DNA from: Firmicutes bacterium UBA4975
GTDB lineage: Bacteria; Bacillota; Proteinivoracia; UBA4975
Direction of reading: 5' to 3'
Assembly: GCA_002397155.1 (NCBI GenBank)
Contig: DGZR01000079.1
Location: 424-64,423 of the forward strand
Length of the DNA stretch: 64,000 nt
The position numbers and the translations under genes are program-made. The notes beneath the pieces are model-generated. The model made no database searches. It was given only the letters and a program-made list of their open reading frames with translations, and was not told where the DNA came from. Below, in pieces: positions 24,076 through 34,766 of the stretch (position 1 is the first letter of the stretch; each line of letters opens with the position of its first letter).

Positions 24076-26205
24076 ATGACCTGGTGGATGCTGGCCGGCC
24101 TGGTGCTGGGGATCATCGGGGGGGAAATGATCGGGTCGACCCTCCTGGGCCTGGGTTTTTTGGCGCTGGGCCTGCTTTTTCTTTACTTGCTCAAGAGCCG
24201 CCAGCCCTTGGCCCTCTTCTTGGTCTTCTTGGCGGCGGGAATGCTTCTGACGGGGTTTCGCATGGAAAGGCTTTACTCTCCCCAGTACGGCGGGGAAGGA
24301 GTGTACACGCTTCGGAGCGAAAAGCTCTTGTATACAGGCGACGATTACCAGGCCTGGCAGGGTCGGGTGCTGGCGCCCAAGGAACTGGCGGGAGCGGTCA
24401 TTTTGATCTACTCAGACCGATTCAGTCCGGGGATTTACACCCTGGAGGGCCGGCTTACCCCGCCGGTCCAGTACGGCAATCCGGGCCAGGGCTGGCATTG
24501 CAAGCGCAAACTCTATGCCGGGGAGGTGGGGGTCCTCAGCCGGCCCCGGGTCCTTTCTTTTCAAGAGCGGTCCTTGACCTTGTTGGAAAGGGCCCGCCAG
24601 GGCTACCAGCAAAACCTGGCGGCCAATATCGACGGGGGGGAGGGAACCGCACTAGCTCTAGCTCTCACCACCGGCGACCGCAGCCTCCTGGGACAGGAGC
24701 TGAAATCCTCGGTATACTTAACCGGGGTGGGCCACCTCCTGGCCCTGTCCGGTCTCCACGTGGGCATCCTCCTGGCTTTGTTGCTTTCTCTTTTGCGCAG
24801 GCTGGGCTTGAGCCCGGTGGTCTCGTCCCTGCTGGCTTTTGTCGGCGTCTTGGTCTTCGCCTGCTTTGCCGGTCCTTCCCCTTCCCTGGTGCGAGCCGTC
24901 CTCATGTCCGCCTGGGGAATCGGCGCCCTCCTCTTGGGCCGGGAGCGGGAAGGCTTGCAGGGCCTGGCCTGGACCGCCCTCTTCATGCTCCTCTACAATC
25001 CCCTCTGGCTCTTTGATTACGCCTTTGTCTTTTCTTTTTTGGCTACCTTCATCTGCTTGCGGGGGGCGGGCCGCCTGGAAAAGTACCTGAGCTTTTTGCC
25101 GGAACCGGCCCGGCGGACGGCTTCAATCACCCTCTTGGTTCAGTTAGTCGCCCTGCCCTTGACGATTTACCTATTTGGCAGCGCATCCCTTTGGGCACCC
25201 CTGGCCAACCTGGTCATCGTGCCCCTCATGCCGGCCTTGGCCGGGTTTTCCCTCCTGGCCGGGCTGCTCCCCGGCCGGATAGGCCTGGTGGTTTTGCCAG
25301 CCAAGTACTTGCTCCTGGGCACGGCAGAATTTCTCCGCCTCTTGGGCCGTCTGCCCCTGTCCGTGAGCATCGGCGGCCTGGAGCTTGCCCTGGTCTTTGT
25401 CGCCAGCGGGGGCATCCTCCTCTACCTGGCGGGGCTTTCTTTCCGCAAGACCGTGATTTCCCTGGGCGCCGGCCTCTTGCTCACCCTGGCAATCTTCACC
25501 TTTATGGCGAACCAGGTGGTGACGGTTTGGTTTTTAGACGTGGGCCAGGGTGACTCAATCCTCATCCGAAACCAGGGGGGCTGGACCTTGGTGGACTGCG
25601 GCGACGTCCGGGCCGGCGAACGGGCCCTGGTCCCCGCTCTGCGTTTTTTAGGCGTGCACAAGCTCCGGGCCCTCATCCTCACCCACCCCCATGACGACCA
25701 TATAGGGGGCTTGGACTCCCTTTTGGAAAATGTGGCCGTGGCCACGATCTACAGCAATTTTCCCGCCGGGGGGGAAGAAACGCTGGTCTTGAGCCGGGCG
25801 GAGGCCGGGCCGGACCTGTTAATCTGGGCCCACAACCTGGACTTGGCCAATCTCAACGACACATCGCTCCTGGTTTCCCTGGGGGACAAAGTCCTGCTCA
25901 CCGGGGACATCGAGGCGGCGGGGGAAAAGGTCTACTTGCCCCGGATCGAGCCCTACCGGGTGCTCAAAGTGGCCCACCACGGCAGCAGCACTTCATCTTC
26001 GCCCCTCTTTTTGGCCGCTGTCCGGCCCGAGGTGGCTGTCATAAGCTGCGGCTTGGGCAACCGCTTTGGCCTGCCCAATCAGGAGACCCTGGATAACCTG
26101 GAAGCGGCGGGGGCGGCGGTTTTTCGCACCGACTTTTTTGGCTGCGTGCGGGTGGATTTTTGGCCTTGGGGAGCGATGAGCGTGACTACCTTTTGGGGGG
26201 GATAA
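24076..26205 (+). CDS. comEC: ComEC/Rec2 DNA-uptake channel with metallo-beta-lactamase domain
   Basis: The 709-residue protein has an N-terminal membrane pair and an OB-like DUF4131 region. The ComEC channel domain follows (LSGLHVGILLALLLSLLRRLGL in parts, about residues 223-245), with about ten helices. A C-terminal MBL domain carries FLDVGQGDSILI (about 489), HPHDDHIGGLDSL (about 536) and VAHHGSSTSSSPLF (about 633). ComEC carries single-stranded DNA across the membrane, and its MBL domain may degrade the other strand. The length is close to the B. subtilis protein, and the gene is coupled with pyrR and holA. Confidence 0.95.
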   Translation: MTWWMLAGLVLGIIGGEMIGSTLLGLGFLALGLLFLYLLKSRQPLALFLVFLAAGMLLTGFRMERLYSPQYGGEGVYTLRSEKLLYTGDDYQAWQGRVLAPKELAGAVILIYSDRFSPGIYTLEGRLTPPVQYGNPGQGWHCKRKLYAGEVGVLSRPRVLSFQERSLTLLERARQGYQQNLAANIDGGEGTALALALTTGDRSLLGQELKSSVYLTGVGHLLALSGLHVGILLALLLSLLRRLGLSPVVSSLLAFVGVLVFACFAGPSPSLVRAVLMSAWGIGALLLGREREGLQGLAWTALFMLLYNPLWLFDYAFVFSFLATFICLRGAGRLEKYLSFLPEPARRTASITLLVQLVALPLTIYLFGSASLWAPLANLVIVPLMPALAGFSLLAGLLPGRIGLVVLPAKYLLLGTAEFLRLLGRLPLSVSIGGLELALVFVASGGILLYLAGLSFRKTVISLGAGLLLTLAIFTFMANQVVTVWFLDVGQGDSILIRNQGGWTLVDCGDVRAGERALVPALRFLGVHKLRALILTHPHDDHIGGLDSLLENVAVATIYSNFPAGGEETLVLSRAEAGPDLLIWAHNLDLANLNDTSLLVSLGDKVLLTGDIEAAGEKVYLPRIEPYRVLKVAHHGSSTSSSPLFLAAVRPEVAVISCGLGNRFGLPNQETLDNLEAAGAAVFRTDFFGCVRVDFWPWGAMSVTTFWGG

Positions 26206-26207
26206 GC

Positions 26208-27137
26208 TTGGCAGAAAATTACTTAGTACTGGGCGAAGAAGAATACTTGGTCCAGGCCCGAGTGGGGGAGCTGGCGAAAGAACACGCCGGTGCCGACGAC
26301 TGGGGCCGAGAAAGGCTGTCCGGCTGGGAGGAGGCCCGGGCTAAGCTGCTGGACACGCCCATGTTTTCCGGGCCCCGGGTCTTTCTTCTGGATTACCAGG
26401 CCTTGGCCGCCGCCAAGCCCGATCCCGACCGGGTGACCAAGCTCCTGGCCAGCCATGAAAACGTCCTGATCCTCTACTGCCGGGGCAAGGCTGACCGGCG
26501 CACCTCATTGTTCAAAGGGGTGGCCAAGGAGGCTAAACTCATCGACCTGGTCCCTCCCCGGGGCTACGCGCTGACCCGCTGGGTGGAGACCCGAGCCAAG
26601 GAACTGGGGGCGGCCCGGATCGATAAGCGGGCGGCGGAAAAGCTGGTCTACCTAGCGGGGACCAACATGCTGGCCCTGGAAAATGAGCTGAACAAGCTGG
26701 TAGCCTACTGCCCGGCAATAACCGAAGAGACGGTGGATAAGTTGGCGGCTTCTTCCCTCCAGACTAACATTTTCGCCCTGGTGGATTCCGCCGCCGGGGG
26801 CCAGGCGGCCAAGGCCTTGGTCCTGGCGGAGAGGATGCTCCGCTCCGGTGAGGGGGCGGCTTACATCCTCTATATGCTGGGGCGGCAGTACCGGCTTCTC
26901 TTTCGCTTTCTCTTTTACCGGGAACAGCAAAAGGGAATCGCAGAAATCCAAAAAATTTTACCGACGATGCACCCTTATGCCTTTCAAAACCTGGGGACCC
27001 AAGGATCTAAGCTGAGCTTGAGACACTGCGCTTTCGCCCTGCAGGCCATCCAGGAGGCCGACTGGGAGCTAAAGACCGGCCGACTGGCGGGGGCGGCTCT
27101 CCTGCAAAAGTTACTGGTAAAAATCGCAAAAAAATAA
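26208..27137 (+). CDS. holA: DNA polymerase III delta subunit
   Basis: The 309-residue protein starts with TTG at 26208, two bases after the comEC stop, behind a GGGGGGG site. It shows YLVLGEEEYLVQARVGEL at the N-terminus (the usual FLLYGxE motif), LLASHENVLILYC (about residue 82), and LAGTNMLALENELNKLVAYC (about 150) followed by the helical collar IFALVDSAAGGQAAKALVLAE, all typical of HolA. The clamp-loader delta subunit opens the beta clamp. A longer frame from 26160 overlaps comEC and is not favoured. The order comEC-holA-rpsT is conserved. Confidence 0.93.
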   Translation: MAENYLVLGEEEYLVQARVGELAKEHAGADDWGRERLSGWEEARAKLLDTPMFSGPRVFLLDYQALAAAKPDPDRVTKLLASHENVLILYCRGKADRRTSLFKGVAKEAKLIDLVPPRGYALTRWVETRAKELGAARIDKRAAEKLVYLAGTNMLALENELNKLVAYCPAITEETVDKLAASSLQTNIFALVDSAAGGQAAKALVLAERMLRSGEGAAYILYMLGRQYRLLFRFLFYREQQKGIAEIQKILPTMHPYAFQNLGTQGSKLSLRHCAFALQAIQEADWELKTGRLAGAALLQKLLVKIAKK

Positions 27138-27160
27138 TCCCGGGTAACGGGATTTTTTAC
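27136..27160. terminator. Bidirectional terminator between holA and rpsT
   Basis: AATCCCG (27136-27142) and CGGGATT (27148-27154) form a 7-bp stem. A T-run follows on the + strand and A-rich sequence precedes it, serving both convergent genes. Confidence 0.8.
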
Positions 27161-27405
27161 ATCTTTGCTGCTAGACGGGATTTACGCCGGGCGGCGGCGT
27201 TTTTATGGATAATGCCCTTCCGGGCGGCCTTGTCTAGGAGGGAAGAGATCTTGCGGTGGAGTGCGGCGGTGGCGGCTGGATCTTCGCCCAGAGATGCTTC
27301 AAATTTGCGGACTTGGGTCTTTATCGCGGACTTGACCCCGACGTTGCGTGCCCTTTTTGTCTGGTTGATCAGCACCCTCTTAAGAGCGGACTTGCTATTG
27401 GCCAA
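27157..27405 (-). CDS. rpsT: 30S ribosomal protein S20
   Basis: The 82-residue basic protein has the bS20 pattern ANSKSALKRVLINQTKRARNVGVKSAIKT (read in two parts) and a C-terminal GIIHKNAAARRKSRLA. It binds 16S rRNA early in 30S assembly. A TTG start at 27405 is chosen because AAAGGAGG lies eight bases before it and S20 proteins begin MANxKSAxKR; a GTG at 27414 would overlap the ribosome binding site. Confidence 0.95.
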   Translation of the reverse strand: MANSKSALKRVLINQTKRARNVGVKSAIKTQVRKFEASLGEDPAATAALHRKISSLLDKAARKGIIHKNAAARRKSRLAAKM

Positions 27406-27446
27406 CCTGTACACCTCCTTTAAGCCCTAGGATAAGCAACATTTGG

Positions 27447-27475
27447 ATTTTACCACGGGTCCGGAGCAAAAGCAA
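27447..27475 (-). promoter_or_regulatory. Sigma-A promoter for rpsT
   Basis: On the minus strand TTGCTT, 17 bases, then TAAAAT. It lies about 40 bp upstream of the TTG start. Confidence 0.55.
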
Positions 27476-27540
27476 GGTCCGGTCCGGGGAATTATTTTGT
27501 ATTTTTTCGGTTACTCTATTAGCAAGGAGGCGTCAGAAAA

Positions 27541-27867
27541 ATGCTCAAACTAGTAATCCGATTCATTGTCTCGGCCCTGGTTTTGATGTTTGTCGGGTTT
27601 TTGATTCCCGGTTTTGGCCCCATGTCCTTTCTCAATGCTTTGATTGCAGCGGTGGTGATCAGCGTTCTCGGTCACCTGATCGAAGCGCTCTTTGGCAAGA
27701 AAATCTCCCCCCAGGGCCGCGGCATTATTGGCTTCTTGATTTCGGCGCTGGTAATATACCTGGCCCAGTTTATCGTGCCCGGCCTGGAAGTCAGCATCGT
27801 CGGAGCTCTGGTGGCCGCCGTGATTATCGGGGTAATCGACCTCTTCGTCCCCACCGAGCTGAGATAA
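27541..27867 (+). CDS. Phage-holin-4_2/YvlD-like small membrane protein
   Basis: The 108-residue protein has four hydrophobic stretches and paired motifs LIPGFGPMSFLNALIAAVVISVLGHL (in two parts) and IVPGLEVSIVGALVAAVIIGVIDLF, a duplicated pattern typical of the phage_holin_4_2 (YvlD) family. It is not phage here: it is a chromosomal membrane protein lying 16 bases before gpr, so it may be coexpressed during sporulation. GGAGG precedes the ATG. Its role is unknown. Confidence 0.75.
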   Translation: MLKLVIRFIVSALVLMFVGFLIPGFGPMSFLNALIAAVVISVLGHLIEALFGKKISPQGRGIIGFLISALVIYLAQFIVPGLEVSIVGALVAAVIIGVIDLFVPTELR

Positions 27868-27883
27868 AAAGAAGGAAAAAGCC

Positions 27884-28852
27884 TTGATAAAAACCGACTT
27901 GGTCCTGGAAGCCCACGAAGTCTTTTTGCAGACCAGTGAGCTTCCCGCGCTGGAGGGAGTGGAGACGGTGGAGCAATCCCTGGAGGGTATCGAGGTTTCG
28001 GTCACCGATATCTTGACGGCGGAGGCGGCCGCAAAAATCGGCAAAGCCCGGGGCAAGTACATCACCATCGAGGCAGCCGGGCTCAGGGATAAAAACGAGG
28101 ACCTGGAAAACAGGCTAGTGGAAGTGATGAGCAATCAGCTGCGGGGGCTGCTGAGCTTAAGTGATGAGAGCACGATTCTGGTGGTGGGCCTGGGCAACTG
28201 GAATGTGACGCCGGATGCCCTGGGTCCCAGCGTAGTGGAAAAAATCTTCGTGACCAGGCATCTAAAAGCTTTGTACCCGGACCAGGTGGGCCCGGGTTTT
28301 CGAAATGTCTGCGCCATCGCCCCGGGAGTGCTGGGGCTGACCGGTATTGAGTCGGGAGACATAATCTTCGGCATCGTCCAACAACTAAAGCCCGACGTCG
28401 TCCTGGCCATCGACGCCCTGGCGGCCCGAAGCCTGCGCCGTCTCAACACCACTATCCAGATTTCCGACACAGGGATCTACCCGGGTTCGGGGGTGGGGAA
28501 TAAGCGGCAGGGGCTGACCCATGAGAGCCTGGGTATCCCGGTTATTGCCATTGGGGTGCCGACGGTAGTGGACGCCACCACCCTGACCAGCGACGTCATC
28601 GACCTGCTCATCAAAGCGGTAGAAAAAGGGGCGACGGCCTCTTCCCGGGTGAGCAAAGTGTTGGCGGCTATCGACAAATTTGCCCAGGACGACAAGCAGG
28701 AACTGATAAAAGAAGTTATGCAACCCGAGGTGGGGGTGCTGATGGTTACCCCCAAGGAAGTGGACCGGCTGTTGGAGGACATCTCCGATCTTTTGGCCGA
28801 AGGGATAAACGCCGCCCTCCATCCCAAGGTCGCCCAGGGCTACCTAAACTAA
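27884..28852 (+). CDS. gpr: Germination protease GPR
   Basis: The 322-residue protein begins with TTG at 27884. Diagnostic segments include KTDLVLEAHE at the N-terminus (the pro-region ends near there), VVGLGNWNVTPDALGP (about residue 100), PGVLGLTGIESGDI (about 146), AIDALAARSLRRLNTTIQISDTGIYPGSGVGN in parts (about 175-206), and GIPVIAIGVPTVVDA (about 216). GPR is made in the forespore as a zymogen and cuts small acid-soluble spore proteins at germination. Length is slightly below the 370 residues of B. subtilis, mainly from a shorter pro-region. Confidence 0.96.
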   Translation: MIKTDLVLEAHEVFLQTSELPALEGVETVEQSLEGIEVSVTDILTAEAAAKIGKARGKYITIEAAGLRDKNEDLENRLVEVMSNQLRGLLSLSDESTILVVGLGNWNVTPDALGPSVVEKIFVTRHLKALYPDQVGPGFRNVCAIAPGVLGLTGIESGDIIFGIVQQLKPDVVLAIDALAARSLRRLNTTIQISDTGIYPGSGVGNKRQGLTHESLGIPVIAIGVPTVVDATTLTSDVIDLLIKAVEKGATASSRVSKVLAAIDKFAQDDKQELIKEVMQPEVGVLMVTPKEVDRLLEDISDLLAEGINAALHPKVAQGYLN

Positions 28853-28882
28853 GAGACGAGGAAATTTCCCTCGTTTTTTCTT
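28853..28882 (+). terminator. Rho-independent terminator after gpr
   Basis: ACGAGG and CCTCGT form a short stem around AAATTTC, followed by a six-T run. Confidence 0.7.
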
Positions 28883-28924
28883 ATTTGCCCTCCCCTCGCA
28901 TATAGTTTTTTATGAGGGGGTGTC

Positions 28925-29854
28925 ATGGCTATGACCAAAAAGAAGAAAGGGACAATTCTCTGGTCCCTGGCGACGGCTTTGCTCTTAGTCCTCTTTATCT
29001 TGGTCAGCAACCTGCTCGCCCCCCTGGCCGCAGGTTTCGGCGCCTTTAACCCGGTCAGCCTGCTCAGCCTGGGGGCGCCGGCGGTCTTTGGCGCTGATGG
29101 GGAGGGGGCTGTCCTCGCTCTTAAGCTGGAACCTTGGCGTCTTTTTGCGATGCAGCTGCCGGCCTTTGCCGGCATCAACCCTGGGGAGTGGCAAGAAGCG
29201 GGGCCGCCCCCCCTCCAGCCAATAAATCCGGTGGTAACCGTCCCCCGCCCGGGGCGGATTCTCATCTACCACACCCATGCCAGCGAGGCCTTTGTCCCCA
29301 CTGCCGGGGAGGCCCGCTCCGAAGACTTTTCCCAGACCGTCGTCCAGTTAGGCCAGATAATTGCGGAAAAGCTGGAGGCCCGGGGCATTTCCGTCAGCCA
29401 GGACCGCAAGTTCCACGACGTCGTCTACAACAAGTCCTACGCCGAATCACGGAAGACTGCCCAGGCTATGCTGGCCCAGTCGCCGGACACCCTGCTCCTC
29501 CTTGATATCCATCGAGACGGCGTGGGCAAGACCTCGGCGGCAGGCCGAGGGGTGACCACCGCCTTCATCAACGGGCGGCAGGCCGGCCAGATAATGTTTG
29601 TCCTCAGTTCCGCCCACGAGGGCTGGGAAAAAAACCACAAAGCGGCTAACGACTTGCACAATATAATGGAAGATAAATATCCCGGCCTTTCCCGGGGAAT
29701 ACTAGTCCGGTTGAATTCTACGTACAACCAGGATCTGCACCCCGGGGCGCTGCTGGTGGAGATCGGCGGCCACTGGAATACCCTGGAAGAAGTGGCGTAC
29801 GGGGCCGAGCTCTTTGCCGAAGTTCTAGCCGATTACTCGGGAGGAAGCCGATGA
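28925..29854 (+). CDS. spoIIP: Stage II sporulation protein P (peptidoglycan amidase/endopeptidase)
   Basis: The 309-residue protein has an N-terminal membrane anchor (residues about 11-33) and a SpoIIP catalytic domain. The domain shows ILIYHTHASEAFVP (about 117), KSYAESRKTAQAML (about 176), LLDIHRDGVG (about 197), which supplies a metal His, and HPGALLVEIGGHWNTLEEV (about 275). SpoIIP works with SpoIID and SpoIIM in mother-cell engulfment. A CATATAGTT near 28899 resembles a sigma-E -10 element, although its -35 is weak. It follows gpr as in many Clostridia. Paralogues exist in some genomes, so the symbol is given by family. Confidence 0.88.
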   Translation: MAMTKKKKGTILWSLATALLLVLFILVSNLLAPLAAGFGAFNPVSLLSLGAPAVFGADGEGAVLALKLEPWRLFAMQLPAFAGINPGEWQEAGPPPLQPINPVVTVPRPGRILIYHTHASEAFVPTAGEARSEDFSQTVVQLGQIIAEKLEARGISVSQDRKFHDVVYNKSYAESRKTAQAMLAQSPDTLLLLDIHRDGVGKTSAAGRGVTTAFINGRQAGQIMFVLSSAHEGWEKNHKAANDLHNIMEDKYPGLSRGILVRLNSTYNQDLHPGALLVEIGGHWNTLEEVAYGAELFAEVLADYSGGSR

Positions 29855-30189
29855 AAGCAAGGGAAAAAAATCTTTATTTCTGCGCATTTTTTGGCCTGCT
29901 CTTACTTGTCCTGGGCGGGCTGGAATTGGTGGACGCCAATCTAAACCGCCTGATTTTACCCCAGGCGCCAATTGCCACCCTCTCCCTGGGTTACGAACAC
30001 GGGCTGGCTCTGACGGGGGCGACTCGGGACTATCGCTTACCCAGCCTGGAACTGGTGACCCTGCGGGTAGAGGGGGAGGACCTGTTCTTGTCCCGGGGGG
30101 AGAAATGCCTGAAGATCCCCGCCAGTCTGCCCCTGGGGCAGATCGAGGGATTGAGGCGGATGCTGCATATTGACAAATCCCTGCCCTAG
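29851..30189 (+). CDS. Small single-pass membrane protein of unknown function
   Basis: The 112-residue protein has one N-terminal hydrophobic helix (LYFCAFFGLLLLVLGGLELV, residues about 8-27) and a soluble tail of about 80 residues. No motif is recognised. The start overlaps the spoIIP stop by four bases, so it is translated with spoIIP and may be a sporulation protein. Its last 20 bases contain the -35 of the hrcA promoter. Confidence 0.6.
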   Translation: MKAREKNLYFCAFFGLLLLVLGGLELVDANLNRLILPQAPIATLSLGYEHGLALTGATRDYRLPSLELVTLRVEGEDLFLSRGEKCLKIPASLPLGQIEGLRRMLHIDKSLP

Positions 30190-30198
30190 TGGTATTTT
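30170..30198 (+). promoter_or_regulatory. Sigma-A promoter of the hrcA-dnaK operon
   Basis: TTGACA (30170-30175), 17 bases, then TATTTT (30193-30198). It sits just upstream of the CIRCE operator, so HrcA binding would cover the transcription start. Confidence 0.7.
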
Positions 30199-30210
30199 TT
30201 TTATGGAGAA

Positions 30211-30237
30211 TTAGCACTCAATATACGAGAGTGCTAA
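30211..30237. promoter_or_regulatory. CIRCE operator (HrcA binding site)
   Basis: TTAGCACTC (30211-30219), nine bases, GAGTGCTAA (30229-30237): a perfect CIRCE inverted repeat directly before hrcA. HrcA represses at this site and is released on heat stress when GroE is titrated. Confidence 0.97.
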
Positions 30238-30257
30238 CAAGGAAGGAGGCTAATCCG

Positions 30258-31271
30258 GTGGATGAAAGAAAACGCCTGATATTGAACGCCATAATTCAAG
30301 ATTACATCTATTCCGCCGAACCGGTGGGCTCCCGGACCCTGGTCAAGCGCCACCGCATCGGCCTCAGTCCCGCCACCATCCGCAATGAAATGGCGGACTT
30401 AGAAGAAATGGGCTACCTTCAGCAGCCCCATACCTCGGCGGGGCGGATCCCCTCCCCTCGGGGCTACCGTTTTTATGTCAACACGATTATGGAGGACTAT
30501 GTCCCCAGCCCGGGGGAACTAAAGAAAATCGGAGAGCTTATCGCTGCCGCCGGCCTCACCCTGCCCCAGAGTCCCCGGCAGATGGCCAAGTTTTTGGCCG
30601 CAGTGACCAACTACATCTCCCTTATCGCCGGGCCCGCCGATAACCTCCAGGAAATTAGGCATATTAATCTTGTCCCGTATTCTATTTCCAGCGTCATCTG
30701 CGTCATCGTCCTCAGCGACGGCGCAGTCAAACACCATGCCATCGGCATTCCGGAAGGGGTGAATCCTGGGGAGATCGAAGCTTTGGCCCGGTTTTTGCAA
30801 AAAAACCTCCAGGGCCTGAAGCTGAACGAGATTACCCCAAGGATACTGGCCGGGCTCAAGGCGGATTTCACCGGCAGCCAGCGTCTGGTCGAGGAGATAT
30901 CCCTCCTGGTCAAACACCTGGCCTTGGTTCACGCCCAGGACCTGGTGATGGACGGGACGGCCAACCTTTTAAAAGAACCGGAGTTTCGGGACATTCAGAA
31001 GGTCAGGGAGGTATTTGAGACCCTGGAACAGGGGGAGCAGATTTTGCGGCTCCTGGTGGCTGACCCCGGCCCCATGGACGGGCTGGGGGTGAGAATTGGG
31101 CCGGAAATTGGCCTGGACAGTTTTGCCGATTGCAGTCTCGTCGTCGCCACATTTTTGCTGGCCGATCGCCAGGTAACCCTGGGGGTACTGGGTCCGGCGC
31201 GAATGCAGTATGCAAAGACCATCGGCCTCATCCGGTGGTTGCAGGAATACTTCAGCAGCGGAGGTTATTAA
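30258..31271 (+). CDS. hrcA: Heat-inducible transcription repressor HrcA
   Basis: The 337-residue protein has an N-terminal winged helix (ILNAIIQDYIYSAEPVGSRTL, LSPATIRNEMADLEEMGYL, HTSAGRIPSPRGYRFYV) and a C-terminal GAF-like domain ending in a dimerisation region, all characteristic of HrcA. The GTG at 30258 is chosen because GGAAGGAGG lies ten bases before it; the frame is open back to 30189 through the CIRCE site. It represses its own operon through the adjacent CIRCE. The next gene, grpE, starts immediately after its stop. Confidence 0.97.
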   Translation: MDERKRLILNAIIQDYIYSAEPVGSRTLVKRHRIGLSPATIRNEMADLEEMGYLQQPHTSAGRIPSPRGYRFYVNTIMEDYVPSPGELKKIGELIAAAGLTLPQSPRQMAKFLAAVTNYISLIAGPADNLQEIRHINLVPYSISSVICVIVLSDGAVKHHAIGIPEGVNPGEIEALARFLQKNLQGLKLNEITPRILAGLKADFTGSQRLVEEISLLVKHLALVHAQDLVMDGTANLLKEPEFRDIQKVREVFETLEQGEQILRLLVADPGPMDGLGVRIGPEIGLDSFADCSLVVATFLLADRQVTLGVLGPARMQYAKTIGLIRWLQEYFSSGGY

Positions 31272-31763
31272 GTGGAAAAAGAGATCCTTACTGAAGAATT
31301 GACCCCGGACCCGGAAGAGACACCCGAGGATTTGGGGGGGGAACTGGCCGCCCTGAAGGATAATTACACCCGGCTGGCGGCGGATTTTGCCAATTACCGC
31401 AAGCGGACCCTGCGGCAGACTGAGGAAGTGGTGGCCAGGGCCACGGAAAACATGGTGTGCAAGCTCTTGCCGGTTTTGGACAATTTTTGCATCGCCCTGG
31501 AATCCCTTTCCGACCAGTCCGTACTAAAGGGCATGTCCATGATCTACGAGCAACTGGGCGGAGTTCTGGCCCAGGAGGGGGTCCGGGTCATCGAGACTGA
31601 GGGCTGCAGCTTCGATCCCCAGATTCACGAGGCGGTAACCCAGGTCCACCTGGAGGAGACCCCGGACAATCTCATTGTCGAGGAAGTGCGCAAAGGCTAC
31701 ATGCTGGGGGGAAAAGTCATCCGCCCGGCAGCGGTCAAAGTTAACATAAAGAAGGAGGAATAG
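31272..31763 (+). CDS. grpE: Nucleotide exchange factor GrpE
   Basis: The 163-residue protein has an acidic N-terminus, a coiled-coil (LAALKDNYTRLAADFANYRKR) and the beta-domain with FDPQIHEAVTQV and GYMLGGKVIRPAAVKV. GrpE releases ADP from DnaK. The start is a GTG directly after the hrcA stop, and dnaK begins six bases after its own stop. Confidence 0.96.
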   Translation: MEKEILTEELTPDPEETPEDLGGELAALKDNYTRLAADFANYRKRTLRQTEEVVARATENMVCKLLPVLDNFCIALESLSDQSVLKGMSMIYEQLGGVLAQEGVRVIETEGCSFDPQIHEAVTQVHLEETPDNLIVEEVRKGYMLGGKVIRPAAVKVNIKKEE

Positions 31764-31768
31764 ACTAA

Positions 31769-33574
<1,806 letters not shown>

Positions 33575-33580
33575 CGCAAA

Positions 33581-33606
33581 AAGTCAAAGCAGCCGGGCTT
33601 TGACTT
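33581..33606 (+). other. Hairpin in the dnaK-dnaJ spacer
   Basis: AAGTCAAAGC (33581-33590) and GCTTTGACTT (33597-33606) form a perfect 10-bp stem with a six-base loop. No T-run follows and a ribosome binding site comes next. It could be an mRNA-processing or stabilising element, or a weak attenuator. Confidence 0.6.
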
Positions 33607-33625
33607 CTGATGGAGGTGAAGGCCC

Positions 33626-34762
33626 ATGGCGGGATTTGACCCCTATGGCACCCTGGGGGTAAGCCGGGACGCGGCCCCGGAAGATATAAAAAAAGCTTAC
33701 CGCAACTTGGCGCGGAAGTACCATCCCGATCACAATCCCAATGACAGCAGCGCCGAAACCCGCTTTAAAGAAGTGAAAAAAGCCTACGATATTCTCTCAG
33801 ACCCCGGCCGCAGGCAGGAGTATGACAGTTACGGCGTAACCGGAGACGAACAGCCCGGAGCCGGCGGCTTCAGCGGTTTTGGCGCCGAGGGATTTGGCTT
33901 TAACTTTGGCGATATCTTTGAGACCATGTTCGGCGGAGGCTTTAGCGCCGGTGAACCCCAGTCCCGCAACCGCCGAGGGGCCGACGCCAGCGTCGATCTC
34001 AACCTGTCCTTTGAAGAGGCGGTCTTCGGCGCCGAAAAGGAAGTGGCCGCCCGGGTCATGGCCGCCTGCGAAGAATGCCAGGGCACGGGGGCCCGGGACG
34101 GCACAGCCCGCAACCAGTGTTCCCAGTGCAAGGGGAGCGGCCGTGTCCAGATGGTGCAAAACACCATTCTGGGCCGGGTAGTTCAGTCCCGGACCTGCCC
34201 TAAGTGCGGCGGCGTCGGCACCGTCATTCTCCAGCCCTGCCCCAATTGCCGGGGCCAGGGCCGGGTGGAAGCCATCACCCGAAAAAAGATTAATATTCCC
34301 GCCGGGGTGGACGAGGGCACCCGCCTAAGGGTGTCGGGCAGCGGCCATGCCGGCAGTCTGGGGGGCCCCCCCGGCGACCTCTACATCAATATCAGCGTGG
34401 GCAAGCACGAATACTTTGAACGAAAAGGGCAGAACATTTACTTGACCGTCCCCGTGGGCCTGGCCCAGGCTGCCATGGGCGTCGAGCTGGAGGTGCCCAC
34501 CCTGGAGGGGCCCCGCAGACTTAAAGTGCCGGCGGGGACCGAATCTGGAGCGGTTTTCCGCTTTTCCGGCAGGGGCGTGCCCAATCTCAACCGAGGGGGG
34601 CGGGGGGACCAGGTCATGACGGTGGAAATCGAGGTGCCCAAGCGCCTCAGCCCCGAGCAAAAAGAGGCCCTGCGCCGGTACGCCAAGGCCTCCGGCGAAA
34701 CAGTGGAGAACATCGACAACAGCCTGGCCAGCCGTCTCAAACGGGCGCTGGGCAGGAGGTAA
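33626..34762 (+). CDS. dnaJ: Chaperone DnaJ
   Basis: The 378-residue protein has an N-terminal J domain with the HPD motif (KYHPDHNP), a Gly/Phe linker (about residues 75-110), and four CxxCxGxG zinc repeats (CEECQGTG, CSQCKGSG, CPKCGGVG, CPNCRGQG; about 149-215). Two C-terminal beta domains follow. It delivers clients to DnaK and stimulates its ATPase. It lies 51 bases after dnaK, with a hairpin between. Confidence 0.98.
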   Translation: MAGFDPYGTLGVSRDAAPEDIKKAYRNLARKYHPDHNPNDSSAETRFKEVKKAYDILSDPGRRQEYDSYGVTGDEQPGAGGFSGFGAEGFGFNFGDIFETMFGGGFSAGEPQSRNRRGADASVDLNLSFEEAVFGAEKEVAARVMAACEECQGTGARDGTARNQCSQCKGSGRVQMVQNTILGRVVQSRTCPKCGGVGTVILQPCPNCRGQGRVEAITRKKINIPAGVDEGTRLRVSGSGHAGSLGGPPGDLYINISVGKHEYFERKGQNIYLTVPVGLAQAAMGVELEVPTLEGPRRLKVPAGTESGAVFRFSGRGVPNLNRGGRGDQVMTVEIEVPKRLSPEQKEALRRYAKASGETVENIDNSLASRLKRALGRR

Positions 34763-34766
34763 GCAA

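Noticed and set aside
24084..25016. A 310-codon second frame within comEC
   Set aside because: It is Gly/Pro/Arg-rich shadow sequence; comEC in the other frame has complete motifs.
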